From an uncultured Erysipelotrichaceae bacterium (GTDB lineage: Bacteria > Bacillota_I > Bacilli_A > RF39 > UBA660), in assembly GCA_902766135.1 (NCBI GenBank), contig CACXCK010000060.1, forward strand, positions 1 through 24,929: DNA of 24,929 bases, read 5' to 3'. Positions 12,886 through 21,385 of this stretch are shown here, one piece after another. Every line of letters begins with the position of its first letter. The first letter of the stretch is position 1. A program made the position numbers and the translations under genes. The notes beneath the pieces are model-generated. The model had not been told where the DNA came from. It saw only the letters and a program-made list of their open reading frames with translations, and ran no database searches.

Positions 12886-15451
12886 GTTCATAATGGTGTT
12901 TTTTTAAAGTCATCTTTCTTATTATATCAAAAGGTATTACTGTTATTGCTAAAATACTTACTAAAAGAAATTCAAAAGGTGTTAAACCAAACGTTCGAAA
13001 CAAAGCCCCACCATCATATATTAATATTACCTGTACAACAAGAATAAACAAAAAAATAATAACAAAAACAATATTCCTATTTAAATTAGCCAAAATATTT
13101 AATCTATGCGTTCGAGCATTAAAGGCATTACATATCCCAATAAAAATAAATAAAGCAAAATATGCCGTAAGTAAGTATTCATTATTAGCTCCTGGCCTAA
13201 TTAAAGAATGGATAAGAGGACTTTTCAAAAACCACAAACAAAGTATTGCTGAATATCCACCCGTAACTATTATTTCAGAATACATATAACGATTAATTAT
13301 TGGCTCATCTTTTCTCTTAGGTAACTCTCTCATTGTTTCTAGAAGCTCTGGTTCAAACGAAAAAGCAAGTCCTGCAAAAGTATCCATTATCATGTTTATC
13401 CATAACATTTGCACTATTGTAATAGGCGTATGAATACCAATAAAAGGGCCAATAATAGACAAGAATAAAGCACAAAAATTACATGTTAATTGATAAATAA
13501 TAAATTTTCTAATGCTTTTAAAAATTGTTCTTCCATATAATATAGCCTTACTAATAGATAGAATATTATCATCAAGAATTACAATATCACTTGCTTCTTT
13601 ACTAACTTCTGTCCCACTACCCATTGCAAAACCAACATTAGCTTGTTTAAGCGCTGGAGCATCATTAACCCCATCTCCAGTCATCCCAACAACATAACCA
13701 TCTTCCATCGCAATATTAACAAGTCTACTCTTATCAGTTGGTAACGCCCTTGCAATCACTCGTAATTTTGGTAGAATTTTCCTAACTTCGGCATCAGAAT
13801 ACTTATTTAATTCTTCACTCGTTAGAACAATCTCCCCAACATGTAATATCCCAGCATCAGAAGCTATTGCTTTAGCAGTTGCAGGATGATCGCCAGTTAT
13901 CATTACAACATGAATACCAGCCGCTGAGATTTGCTTAACAGCTTCTTTTGTCTCCTTCCGTAATTCATCTTTCATTACAGCTAAACCTATTAATATCAAA
14001 CTATTCATATCAGTATTAGTATAAAACAAACCTATTACTCTAGTTCCTTTCGAAGTACTTCGATAAATCATTTCATTTACTAAACTACTGGATAGCTTCT
14101 TAACCTCACCATCTAAATCTACATAATATTTACATTTAGATACTAATACTTCACAAGCCCCCTTTACAAAAGTTGTTGTAACCCCCTTTTCTAGTATTGT
14201 AACACTTGCATACTTTCGCCTACTATCAAATGGCACACTTCCGACTTTTGAAACCTTAATTGGTCCATCATAAGCATATTTTAACAGTGCTCTATCAGTA
14301 TAATTACCACCAATTATTTGGCCATCAAAACTCATTTCACTTTCATTATTTAACACCATACTTTTTTGAAGTAACGCATAATATTTAGGATAAGATAAGA
14401 TAGACTCCTTTTTTACAAATTTTTTACCATTACCTGTATAAATCTCCACAACCTCTAATTTTCCCTTAGTAAGGGTTCCCGTTTTATCGGTAAATAGCAT
14501 ATTCATTGAACCAGTCGTTTCAATACCAACAAGTTTTCTAACTAAAACATTATTTTTAAGCATTTTCTTCATATTACTTGATAAAACTAATGTAATCATC
14601 ATCGGTAATCCCTCTGGTACAGCCACCACAATAATTGTAACCGCAAGTGTTAAAGAATATATTAAATGATTAGCCATTAAAGGAAAATTTGTTAAAGTGC
14701 CTATTATTTTAGCATACCGAAAACCATTAGCAATAACTACAACCGATAATAAATAAGAAAACATTACCAGTATTGCCCCAATATAGCCAATTTTACTAAT
14801 TGTTTTGGCAAGCATCGATAGTTTTATCTTTAATGGGCTATCAGGTTCTTGAACTTGTAATTCACGGGCTATTTTACCATACATAGTATTATCTCCAACA
14901 CTTCTTATTTCTACTTCACAATTTCCTGCATAAAGAACCGTCCCTCTATAAACTTCATCACCAACAACCTTGTTTTTTTCCTTACTTTCCCCATTAAGCT
15001 TCGATTCATCAATTCTCACACTACCACTAACAATAACTCCGTCTGCTGGGACCTCGTCTCCTCCTTGAAGAATAACAATATCAGAGACAACAACATCATC
15101 TAAAAGTATCTCTCTTAACTGTCCATCTCTTCTTACTTTAACAGATAAATCTCCTTCTACCTCTTGTAATCTCTTAAAAGCTTCCTCACTTCCATACTCA
15201 CTAAGACTAGATATTAAACTAGACAAAAGAATAGCAATTAATATCCCAAGCGTTTCAAACCAATTAAAATCTTTAAATAAAAAAACAACTTTCACTAATA
15301 AAGCGACCAATAATATTTTAATAATGGGGTCACCAAATGTTTCCAAAAAAATACTTACAAAACTTCTTTTTTTTAACTCAGTTAAACTATTAGTACCATA
15401 CTTTTTTCTAGATTCTTCTACTTCATCATTGCTAAGACCATTTCTATTCAT
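12875..15451 (-). CDS. Calcium-transporting P-type ATPase, PMCA type
   Basis: Plasma-membrane calcium export pump family (P2). The protein has 858 residues from the ATG at 15451 (AGGTGAT 7 nt before it); an in-frame GTG at 15463 lies inside that ribosome site. Motifs: PEGLP in M4 (279-283), phosphorylated D322 in TDKTGTLTKG, TGDGVNDAPAL, and M6 NMIMDTFAGLAF followed by S-F-E-P, whose Asn and Asp match calcium ligands of PMCA/SERCA pumps. Actuator motif is NGES (153-156) instead of TGES; the essential Glu is kept. The C-terminus is short, with no calmodulin-type extension. Paired with the CtpE-like pump it could balance calcium, but that pairing is inference. Confidence 0.88.
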   Translation of the reverse strand: MNRNGLSNDEVEESRKKYGTNSLTELKKRSFVSIFLETFGDPIIKILLVALLVKVVFLFKDFNWFETLGILIAILLSSLISSLSEYGSEEAFKRLQEVEGDLSVKVRRDGQLREILLDDVVVSDIVILQGGDEVPADGVIVSGSVRIDESKLNGESKEKNKVVGDEVYRGTVLYAGNCEVEIRSVGDNTMYGKIARELQVQEPDSPLKIKLSMLAKTISKIGYIGAILVMFSYLLSVVVIANGFRYAKIIGTLTNFPLMANHLIYSLTLAVTIIVVAVPEGLPMMITLVLSSNMKKMLKNNVLVRKLVGIETTGSMNMLFTDKTGTLTKGKLEVVEIYTGNGKKFVKKESILSYPKYYALLQKSMVLNNESEMSFDGQIIGGNYTDRALLKYAYDGPIKVSKVGSVPFDSRRKYASVTILEKGVTTTFVKGACEVLVSKCKYYVDLDGEVKKLSSSLVNEMIYRSTSKGTRVIGLFYTNTDMNSLILIGLAVMKDELRKETKEAVKQISAAGIHVVMITGDHPATAKAIASDAGILHVGEIVLTSEELNKYSDAEVRKILPKLRVIARALPTDKSRLVNIAMEDGYVVGMTGDGVNDAPALKQANVGFAMGSGTEVSKEASDIVILDDNILSISKAILYGRTIFKSIRKFIIYQLTCNFCALFLSIIGPFIGIHTPITIVQMLWINMIMDTFAGLAFSFEPELLETMRELPKRKDEPIINRYMYSEIIVTGGYSAILCLWFLKSPLIHSLIRPGANNEYLLTAYFALFIFIGICNAFNARTHRLNILANLNRNIVFVIIFLFILVVQVILIYDGGALFRTFGLTPFEFLLVSILAITVIPFDIIRKMTLKKHHYELGV

Positions 15452-15501
15452 GGTATTTATCACCTATCAAAATATATGTAATAAGAACTAAAAAAGACCA
15501 C

Positions 15502-15527
15502 AAAAAAACTTCACAATTGTGAAGTTT
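15502..15527 (-). terminator. Terminator of the NPQTG surface-protein gene
   Basis: A perfect 22-nt palindrome (15506-15527, centre CAATTG) followed by a T run on the minus strand, 5 nt after the TAA stop. Confidence 0.88.
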
Positions 15528-15532
15528 AATTA

Positions 15533-16237
15533 TTAAACATTATATATTTTACTCTTCTTAGTCATCATAAATGCTGCAACAGCAAGAGCAATACCACCAA
15601 CAATAATTATATAACTAACAGCAGATCCTGTTTGAGGATTTTCAGAAGAACAAGCTTTCTCATATTCTTCTTTAGTTACTTGATTACCATTATTATCATA
15701 ATATTCACCATTCTTACCAGTAGTACATTTAGGTGTTACTGGAGTTTCTCCAGGTTCACCACTTATTTCCATTGATATTTCACAAACATCTGCAGAAGTT
15801 GCCCCAGTAGAATCAATATTAATTGTTGCAAGTTTAGTTTGTTTAGGTCCACTAATATCTTTAGAAGCCTTAGCAGTAAACGTTACATTAGTCCCACTAA
15901 CTGAACAAGAAACATCATAATTAGTCTTACTAGTTATTGCTTCACAAGCACTTATAGCATACTTTGAATTACTAAAATTAACACTACCAGAAAGGACATA
16001 ACCTGTAGTAATAGTTTCCCCTTCTAATATATTAGCAAAAATAGCAACAGATTTATCAGATTGTTTTAATTCAAAACTACCACTAAAATCACTAGGAGCA
16101 GTAAAAGTAGAGTTATCAGAATTAACAGCACTCCATGAAGTAGCAGTAGAAGCAACAACACCAGAAGCATTAACTCTAGCAAATGGTAATATCAATAAAC
16201 TAACTAAAGCAATTACACCCAAGACCTTTTTTTTCAT
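15533..16237 (-). CDS. Secreted protein with NPQTG sortase-anchoring signal
   Basis: The protein has 234 residues. A signal peptide (1-~24, ending RVNA) precedes a Ser/Thr-rich beta domain (~30-160) with few charges, perhaps cohesin- or Ig-like; I cannot name it. Residues 171-196 form a short Cys-bounded module (CTTGKNGEYYDNNGN...EEYEKAC). The end is a full cell-wall sorting signal: NPQTG (200-204), a hydrophobic helix (~207-225) and a positive tail (KKSK). NPQTG is close to the NPQTN used by class B sortases, and a class B sortase is transcribed divergently just upstream (16371), so that enzyme is the probable anchoring partner. It has its own extended -10 promoter and terminator. Role: wall-anchored surface protein of unknown ligand. 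Confidence 0.82.
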   Translation of the reverse strand: MKKKVLGVIALVSLLILPFARVNASGVVASTATSWSAVNSDNSTFTAPSDFSGSFELKQSDKSVAIFANILEGETITTGYVLSGSVNFSNSKYAISACEAITSKTNYDVSCSVSGTNVTFTAKASKDISGPKQTKLATINIDSTGATSADVCEISMEISGEPGETPVTPKCTTGKNGEYYDNNGNQVTKEEYEKACSSENPQTGSAVSYIIIVGGIALAVAAFMMTKKSKIYNV

Positions 16238-16271
16238 TAAACTTCCCTCTTTCTTTTTCTATTATGTAACC

Positions 16272-16280
16272 ATTATAACA
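16272..16280 (-). promoter_or_regulatory. Extended -10 promoter of the NPQTG protein gene
   Basis: TGTTATAAT on the minus strand, 35 nt before the ATG. No clear -35 at 16-18 nt; the extended -10 TGn may compensate. Confidence 0.45.
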
Positions 16281-16370
16281 TAAAAATACAAATATTCCAC
16301 ATTTTTTGTATTTTTTTACAATTATTTTGCAAAATATGATATGATAGTAAAGGAATAAGGATGGGTGAAT

Positions 16371-17942
16371 ATGAAAAAAATCTTAATACGAATTCAAAAC
16401 AATCAATTATACTTCTCCTATAAAAAAGATAAGACCATCCGCGAAGACCTAATGAATACTAACATCATATCAGATTCAGAACTTGTTTTCAGCGATGATT
16501 ATATAGCCGATAACCAAAAAATAGTTATACCTTTTTTCAAAGAATTATGTTTAATGAACTCTATCGATACATTAGTTTTTCAAAACATTGAATTAGCCTA
16601 TTCAATCGTCGATCTCTTTAAAGATATCAAAATAAGAACTATTAGACTAAAAAAAGAGGAACCACTTACACACACTTTAAGCGAAAAACTAATTTCTTTA
16701 AAACATTTAAAAGAAATCCAATGCTATAGTGTACCAAACTACTTACTTGATTTACTAGATAAACATCATCTTATTGTAAACACAACAAACGAAATATTCT
16801 ATATATCTAGTTTCATGCTAACTAATAACTTAACAAGTTATTCAGCTATATTTTATAAAAGAAGAATTAAAATATACAAAAAATTATCTAATGAAGACAT
16901 AGAAGACTGGCATTCTTTTCTAAAAATAAATAAATACTTAAGAGAAGTCTCTTTAGAAGAACTTCACCATGATGATTTAGAATTAATTATTGAAACTCTA
17001 ATTCTCTATCATCATAAAAATATTTCTATAGAACTATGTGAAAATATTAATAACCTAGATGATATCCAATACTTACGTACATTAAATAAAAAGAATAAAA
17101 AGAATAAAATATCTATTCATCTAAAATATTCAGATGAATACCTAGAAACCAATATAATGAGACAAATATCTTTAAACACTCTAAAACTATGTGGTATCTT
17201 CTTAATAATAATGTTAGTTGGAACCATAGGCTACATTTCCATTGGCAACTACAATGCCATGCAAGAAGTAAGTAAAATCCAAGAAGAAGTAGCCAAAAAA
17301 ATTGAAAAAAGCGAAGAAATTGACACAGAAGAAATAATTCCTACAGATGAAGAATACAAAATAAAAAATAAGTATATAGCTTCTCTTCTTTCTATCAATA
17401 AAGACGTAGTAGGATACTTAAAAGTTAAAAACACCAATGTCGATTATCCCGTTGTTATAGGCGAAGATAACAAATACTATCTAAAAAAGAATCTTTACAA
17501 TGAAGATGATAAAAACGGTTGGATCTTCATGGACTTTAGAAATTCAGACAAAATACTAAATGACAATACCATCATATATGGTCATAACATGTATTACAGT
17601 GGCGTTATGTTTGGTACTCTTCACAATGTTTTAAATGCTTCTTGGTATAATAACGAAGAAAACCTAACAATTCAGTTTGACACCATGTACGAAAGTATGA
17701 ATTGGCAAATCTATTCCATCTATACAATTCCTAAAACAAGCGATTACTTAAAAGTATCTTTCCAAGATGAAAATGCTAAACTAGATTTTATTAATATGAC
17801 CAAAAATAGAAGTATTAAAAACTTTAATATTGATGTTACAGCAAATGATCATTTATTAACATTATCCACTTGTACTGGCGATAACTCAAGATTAGTAATT
17901 CATGCTAAATTAATAACACCAATTACCGTTTCTGATGAATAA
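16371..17942 (+). CDS. Class B sortase with a large cytoplasmic N-terminal domain
   Basis: Transpeptidase that cleaves a sorting signal and links the protein to peptidoglycan. The protein has 523 residues, about twice the usual sortase B. The C-terminal catalytic domain (~335-515) shows VVGYLKVKNTNVDYPVV, H405 in IIYGHNM, C501 in LSTCTGD and R507, the full His-Cys-Arg triad. The single membrane helix is at 271-292. Residues 1-270 precede it and must be cytoplasmic if the enzyme domain is outside; they have no signal peptide and read as alternating strands and helices with regular Leu/Ile, vaguely leucine-rich-repeat-like. I do not recognise this part. A coiled charged linker (295-330) joins the helix to the enzyme. 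The ATG at 16371 follows AGGATGGGTGA; an in-frame GTG at 16365 lies inside it. Confidence 0.88.
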   Translation: MKKILIRIQNNQLYFSYKKDKTIREDLMNTNIISDSELVFSDDYIADNQKIVIPFFKELCLMNSIDTLVFQNIELAYSIVDLFKDIKIRTIRLKKEEPLTHTLSEKLISLKHLKEIQCYSVPNYLLDLLDKHHLIVNTTNEIFYISSFMLTNNLTSYSAIFYKRRIKIYKKLSNEDIEDWHSFLKINKYLREVSLEELHHDDLELIIETLILYHHKNISIELCENINNLDDIQYLRTLNKKNKKNKISIHLKYSDEYLETNIMRQISLNTLKLCGIFLIIMLVGTIGYISIGNYNAMQEVSKIQEEVAKKIEKSEEIDTEEIIPTDEEYKIKNKYIASLLSINKDVVGYLKVKNTNVDYPVVIGEDNKYYLKKNLYNEDDKNGWIFMDFRNSDKILNDNTIIYGHNMYYSGVMFGTLHNVLNASWYNNEENLTIQFDTMYESMNWQIYSIYTIPKTSDYLKVSFQDENAKLDFINMTKNRSIKNFNIDVTANDHLLTLSTCTGDNSRLVIHAKLITPITVSDE

Positions 17943-17949
17943 GTATTAA

Positions 17950-17980
17950 AAAAAATCTCGATTACATATCGAGATTTTTT
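17950..17980. terminator. Bidirectional terminator between sortase and Pro-rich protein
   Basis: A 13-bp perfect stem (17950-17962 with 17968-17980), 5-nt loop, with A/T runs at both feet. It lies 7 nt past the sortase stop and 10 nt past the stop of the convergent gene. Confidence 0.9.
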
Positions 17981-17990
17981 ATATTATTTA

Positions 17991-19394
17991 TTAACCTTGT
18001 AAAGCACAAGTTCCTTCAAACAATTCATCTAAATCGTCTTCATTAGAAGGTTCATAATCTAAACTCAATTCAGTAGCTACATCACTTACAGTAGTATCTA
18101 CATCAATCGTAATAGCAAGACCAGCATCATCAAAATTAGCAGCTCCAGAAAAACCATCTAAAGAATTAGATTGCTTATAAGTATTAACAGCAGTTTGATA
18201 TTCTGTTTCATCAGCATAAGTCCAATTAATCTTCTTAATTACATTATATATTTCACCATCAGGTGTTATACCAAACACATAATTAACACTATAAGTTCCT
18301 TCACTTGAAGTAGAAGGACAAGAAGTATAATGCTCAGGAGCATTTTCATCAATAACTAGTTTACCAGTAAAAGTTTCAGAATTATCGTAAGAATCACTTG
18401 CAATTATATTAACATCATAACTTCCAACATCCATAGCAGAATAATCGTTTTCTGCCTCAAATTTGAAAGTAACAGGCGAAGCATCAGAACTTGATGCTAC
18501 AAAATCTTCAGGACTAACTGCAGTACCAGGAACAACAACTACTTCACGAAGAGTAACAACTGGTGCTTTAGTGTCTTTTACTTCAACTACAGAATGAGCA
18601 GAATCTTTTCCACAAGTAACTGTATATTCATAAGTGCCAAAAGTACTAGGATCTAAATTTGTATCAACCTTACATTCAGAAGAAGTATAACCCTTTAAAT
18701 TAACATAATTAGCAACTAATGAAGTATCAAGTGGCGTTCCAAGCTCTAAAGTTGTTAAAATAGGAGAAATAGATTTAGCATCTTTTTGCTTAGCTATAAC
18801 CAAGAAATAATATACACCAAAACCTACTCCTAAAACCAAAACAACAGCTAAAATAATTATTAATATTTTCTTACCACCCTTCTTTGGTTTAGCATCAGCT
18901 TCACTTGGTAGAGGTGGTGGTGTTGGCACACCGCCAATCATTCCTATTTGATTATTTGGGTTAGGTGGCATTGGTGCTTGTGGAGCCTGAGGAGGCACTG
19001 GAGCACCTGGTACAGGTGGTTGTTGAAAAGCAGTCGTATTATTTAAAGAAGTACTCATAAGTGGTTCAACTACACCACTTGCTTGATTATTCTCTGGCGC
19101 AGGTGGAACAACAACACCTTCTGGTTGTAAATTCATTGGTGCAGGAGGAACAGGACTTGCCATTACCCCATCATTAGGTTGAACAGGTGAAACTGTAGGA
19201 GACAGAGGTGCCTGAGGAGGCACTGGCGCACTTGGTGCAGCAGGTGCTTGTGGCACAGGTGCAGGGCCTACCGGTCCACTAACTATAGTATTAGCTGGCA
19301 TAGCTCCCTCTGTACCGGGCATAGGTTGTGGTGTCTGAGGTACTTGGGGAGTAATCGTTCCAACTTGATTTAATTGATTTTGATCATTATTCAT
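17991..19394 (-). CDS. Membrane protein with Pro-rich cytoplasmic tail and Ig-like outer domains
   Basis: The protein has 467 residues. Residues 1-170 are low-complexity, rich in Pro, Ala, Gln and Val, with recurring PVPPQAP-type units. KPKKGGKK then a membrane helix (177-199) put this tail in the cytoplasm. Outside are two Ig-like beta modules (~206-272 and ~275-350); TKAPVVTL...SPEDFV and YDVNIIASDSYDNS are typical of bacterial Ig/cadherin-like repeats. A last domain (~355-465: VFGITPDGEIYNVIKKINWTY...TYKQ) recalls DUF1307-type lipoproteins. The outer cysteines could pair. GAAGGGATT precedes the ATG. Neighbours are the sortase and a murein hydrolase, so an envelope role is likely; the exact function is unknown. 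Confidence 0.72.
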   Translation of the reverse strand: MNNDQNQLNQVGTITPQVPQTPQPMPGTEGAMPANTIVSGPVGPAPVPQAPAAPSAPVPPQAPLSPTVSPVQPNDGVMASPVPPAPMNLQPEGVVVPPAPENNQASGVVEPLMSTSLNNTTAFQQPPVPGAPVPPQAPQAPMPPNPNNQIGMIGGVPTPPPLPSEADAKPKKGGKKILIIILAVVLVLGVGFGVYYFLVIAKQKDAKSISPILTTLELGTPLDTSLVANYVNLKGYTSSECKVDTNLDPSTFGTYEYTVTCGKDSAHSVVEVKDTKAPVVTLREVVVVPGTAVSPEDFVASSSDASPVTFKFEAENDYSAMDVGSYDVNIIASDSYDNSETFTGKLVIDENAPEHYTSCPSTSSEGTYSVNYVFGITPDGEIYNVIKKINWTYADETEYQTAVNTYKQSNSLDGFSGAANFDDAGLAITIDVDTTVSDVATELSLDYEPSNEDDLDELFEGTCALQG

Positions 19395-19432
19395 ATATTA
19401 ATCCCTTCTATTCTATTCATTAAACTACTAAC

Positions 19433-19461
19433 ATTATACATGCATTTTTTAAAATAAGCAA
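19433..19461 (-). promoter_or_regulatory. Promoter of the Pro-rich membrane protein gene
   Basis: TTGCTT (19461-19456), 17-nt spacer, TATAAT (19438-19433) on the minus strand, 38 nt before the ATG. Confidence 0.5.
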
Positions 19462-19462
19462 G

Positions 19463-19484
19463 AAAAAAAAGCGATTGCTCGCTT
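19463..19484 (-). terminator. Terminator of the glucosaminidase-like gene
   Basis: AAGCGA-GCAA-TCGCTT (19484-19469) followed by a T run on the minus strand. The stem overlaps the TAA stop (19483-19485). Confidence 0.88.
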
Positions 19485-20151
19485 ATGCATTTCTTATTTT
19501 AAATAAATAATTATTAATCTTTTCAGCCCATGTAGCACTCATTGCATATTTAGGACCAATCGTCTCCGGTGTTGTAAGGCCATAAGCAATATAATTACGT
19601 GACAAATTACGAATCATTGCTTCAATTCCGGCATCAAGTGATTCAAATGCTAACCAGCCACCATTGCCTCTCATACCACCAACATTATTCTTATTACGAA
19701 CTAATGAACTACAAGTCCAAGTACAACCAGTCTCGTGCAAAGAAATAGCAACAGCCAAATAAGGATCTACACCATACTCAATAGAATATTTAGCAAACGA
19801 AAGACCATAACCACTTAAATCACTATTTAAACTAGCATTTAACTTTTCGGCTAATTCATTTAAAGTCATTCCTTCATAAACAATTTCAGGTGTACTAGCT
19901 CTTAAAGATGCAATCTCTATTTCTTGTTTAATATTTAATGTAGCAATTTTTGCATTGTCTAACTGAGATGCTTGTAAACGATCTCTCTGCCCTTTTAAGA
20001 CAACAGATTCAAGCAAACTATTACCGATAGTTGTAAAAGAACTATCAAAAGGTAATATCGTAACATGTTCCAAACGAACAGCTACTAATTGTATAAAACT
20101 AATTACGACCAAAGCAATAATAACTGCCTTAATCGAAGGTAAATTTTTCAT
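19483..20151 (-). CDS. Membrane-anchored glucosaminidase/lysozyme-like murein hydrolase
   Basis: The protein has 222 residues. One N-terminal membrane helix (8-26), no cleavage site, then a helical stalk (~45-85) and an extracellular catalytic domain. SIEYGVDPYLAVAISLHETG places a candidate catalytic Glu at 140, in the E-T-G/E-S-x context of GH73 and related lysozyme-fold enzymes. NKNNVGGMRG and WLAFESLDAGIEAMIRNL are the usual next motifs (N-N-x-x-G and the 'F-x-S-x-x-x-G' helix), followed by TPETIGPKYA...WAEKINNYL. Two cysteines (143, 147) sit next to the active site. AAAGGATGG precedes the ATG. Role: trimming peptidoglycan in growth or spore formation; substrate not shown. It has its own near-consensus promoter. 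Confidence 0.78.
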   Translation of the reverse strand: MKNLPSIKAVIIALVVISFIQLVAVRLEHVTILPFDSSFTTIGNSLLESVVLKGQRDRLQASQLDNAKIATLNIKQEIEIASLRASTPEIVYEGMTLNELAEKLNASLNSDLSGYGLSFAKYSIEYGVDPYLAVAISLHETGCTWTCSSLVRNKNNVGGMRGNGGWLAFESLDAGIEAMIRNLSRNYIAYGLTTPETIGPKYAMSATWAEKINNYLFKIRNA

Positions 20152-20184
20152 TTTTTAACCATCCTTTTTTCCGGAATCAATAAA

Positions 20185-20214
20185 ATTATACTATAGTTTA
20201 CTCTAATTTGTCAA
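20185..20214 (-). promoter_or_regulatory. Near-consensus sigma-A promoter of the murein hydrolase gene
   Basis: TTGACA (20214-20209), 18-nt spacer, TATAAT (20190-20185) on the minus strand, 34 nt before the ATG. Both boxes are perfect. Confidence 0.85.
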
Positions 20215-20286
20215 ATTTTTCTCCTAAAATAAGCGAACAAAAGTATTATAAAAGCGTTAGATACACGATAAAATATAACAAAAAAA

Positions 20287-20808
20287 TTATCTAAAAAATA
20301 TATAAGAAATTAAAAATGCCATCAGTATTCCAAAAAAATCAGCGATTAATCCGCTTGTTAAAGCATGTTTAGTTTTCACAACCCCAACAGAACCAAAATA
20401 AAGCGCTAAAACATATATTGTTGTATCGGTACATCCTTGCAAAATAGAAGCCAGATTACCAACAAAACTATCAGGTCCATAAGTTGCCAAAATATTACTC
20501 ATAATAGCCAAAGTAGCTGTCCCAGATATAGGTCTAATAAGAGCCATAGGAATAATCATCAAAGGTATCGATAATTTATTAAAAAAAGGGGTCAAAAATG
20601 ACAACACAAACTGAATCACTGAAGAATTTATAAAAATATTAATAGCCAGTACCATCCCCACAATCGTTGGCGCAATATCAAAAACTAATGCAATTCCTTC
20701 TTTAGCGCCTTTCAAAAAAGAATCATACACATTAATTTTATGTGCAAAAGCATAAATAATAATAAAAATAACAAAAAATGGAATTAAATAATTAGCAATA
20801 CTATTCAT
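20287..20808 (-). CDS. spmB: Spore maturation protein SpmB
   Basis: Inner-membrane protein needed for spore core dehydration and heat resistance in Bacillus and Clostridium. The protein has 173 residues, the usual SpmB length, from the ATG at 20808 (MNSIANYLIPFFVIFIIIYA). Nucleoside-recognition/gate-type domain: KGAKEGIALVFDIAPTIVGM, ALIRPISGTATLAIM and QGCTDTTIYVLALYFGSVGV are hallmark segments. A longer frame to 20874 exists but would overlap spmA by 74 nt; the chosen start overlaps its end by 8 nt, as expected for coupled genes. Last gene of dacB-spmA-spmB. No clear terminator follows. Confidence 0.93.
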   Translation of the reverse strand: MNSIANYLIPFFVIFIIIYAFAHKINVYDSFLKGAKEGIALVFDIAPTIVGMVLAINIFINSSVIQFVLSFLTPFFNKLSIPLMIIPMALIRPISGTATLAIMSNILATYGPDSFVGNLASILQGCTDTTIYVLALYFGSVGVVKTKHALTSGLIADFFGILMAFLISYIFFR

Positions 20809-21385
20809 AACGTTTCTTTCTTCTCTTACAATAATCATATAATAATCCAGCAATATTAGAACTAAAAGTAGCAATAATACTTGGAATTATAATTGCCGAT
20901 GGATTAGTACTTCCATAACTTATTCTAAGCGCCAACACGGTAGTCGGAATAATTGTTACACCACCCGTATTAAGTACTAAAAAAGTTACCATAGCTTCTG
21001 TTGCTTCCAACTTATTTGGATTATCATTCTGTAAAGCCTGCATTGCCTTTAAACCAAATGGTGTTGCAGCACTACCAAGTCCTAATAAATTTGCAGCTAT
21101 ATTACTAGAAATATAGCCCAAAGCTGGATGATTACTATCTAAAGAAGGAAATAAAATTCTTAATAAAGGCCTTAATACTTTAGCAAACTTCTTTAGTAGT
21201 AAAGAATCTTCAGCTATCTTCATTATTCCACTCCACATAATTAATAAAGGCATCATACTAAACAGAAGCTTTAATCCATCAGTACCACCCTTTAAAATCT
21301 GCTCATTTAAAGCACTGACATTTCCACTAAAAAGATAAAATAGACTACCTGATAATATAAAAAATACCCATATTTTGGTTACCAT
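20801..21385 (-). CDS. spmA: Spore maturation protein SpmA
   Basis: Partner of SpmB. The protein has 194 residues, the usual length. The segments KGGTDGLKLLFSMMPLLIMWSG, SSNIAANLLGLGSAATPFGLKA and ATEAMVTFLVLNTGGVTIIPTT are the family's conserved gate-domain stretches, here given in part. About five hydrophobic helices; basic C-terminus KRRKKRYE. The start overlaps the dacB stop by 7 nt and its end overlaps spmB, so the three genes form one tightly coupled operon, in the same order as in B. subtilis. Confidence 0.93.
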   Translation of the reverse strand: MVTKIWVFFILSGSLFYLFSGNVSALNEQILKGGTDGLKLLFSMMPLLIMWSGIMKIAEDSLLLKKFAKVLRPLLRILFPSLDSNHPALGYISSNIAANLLGLGSAATPFGLKAMQALQNDNPNKLEATEAMVTFLVLNTGGVTIIPTTVLALRISYGSTNPSAIIIPSIIATFSSNIAGLLYDYCKRRKKRYE

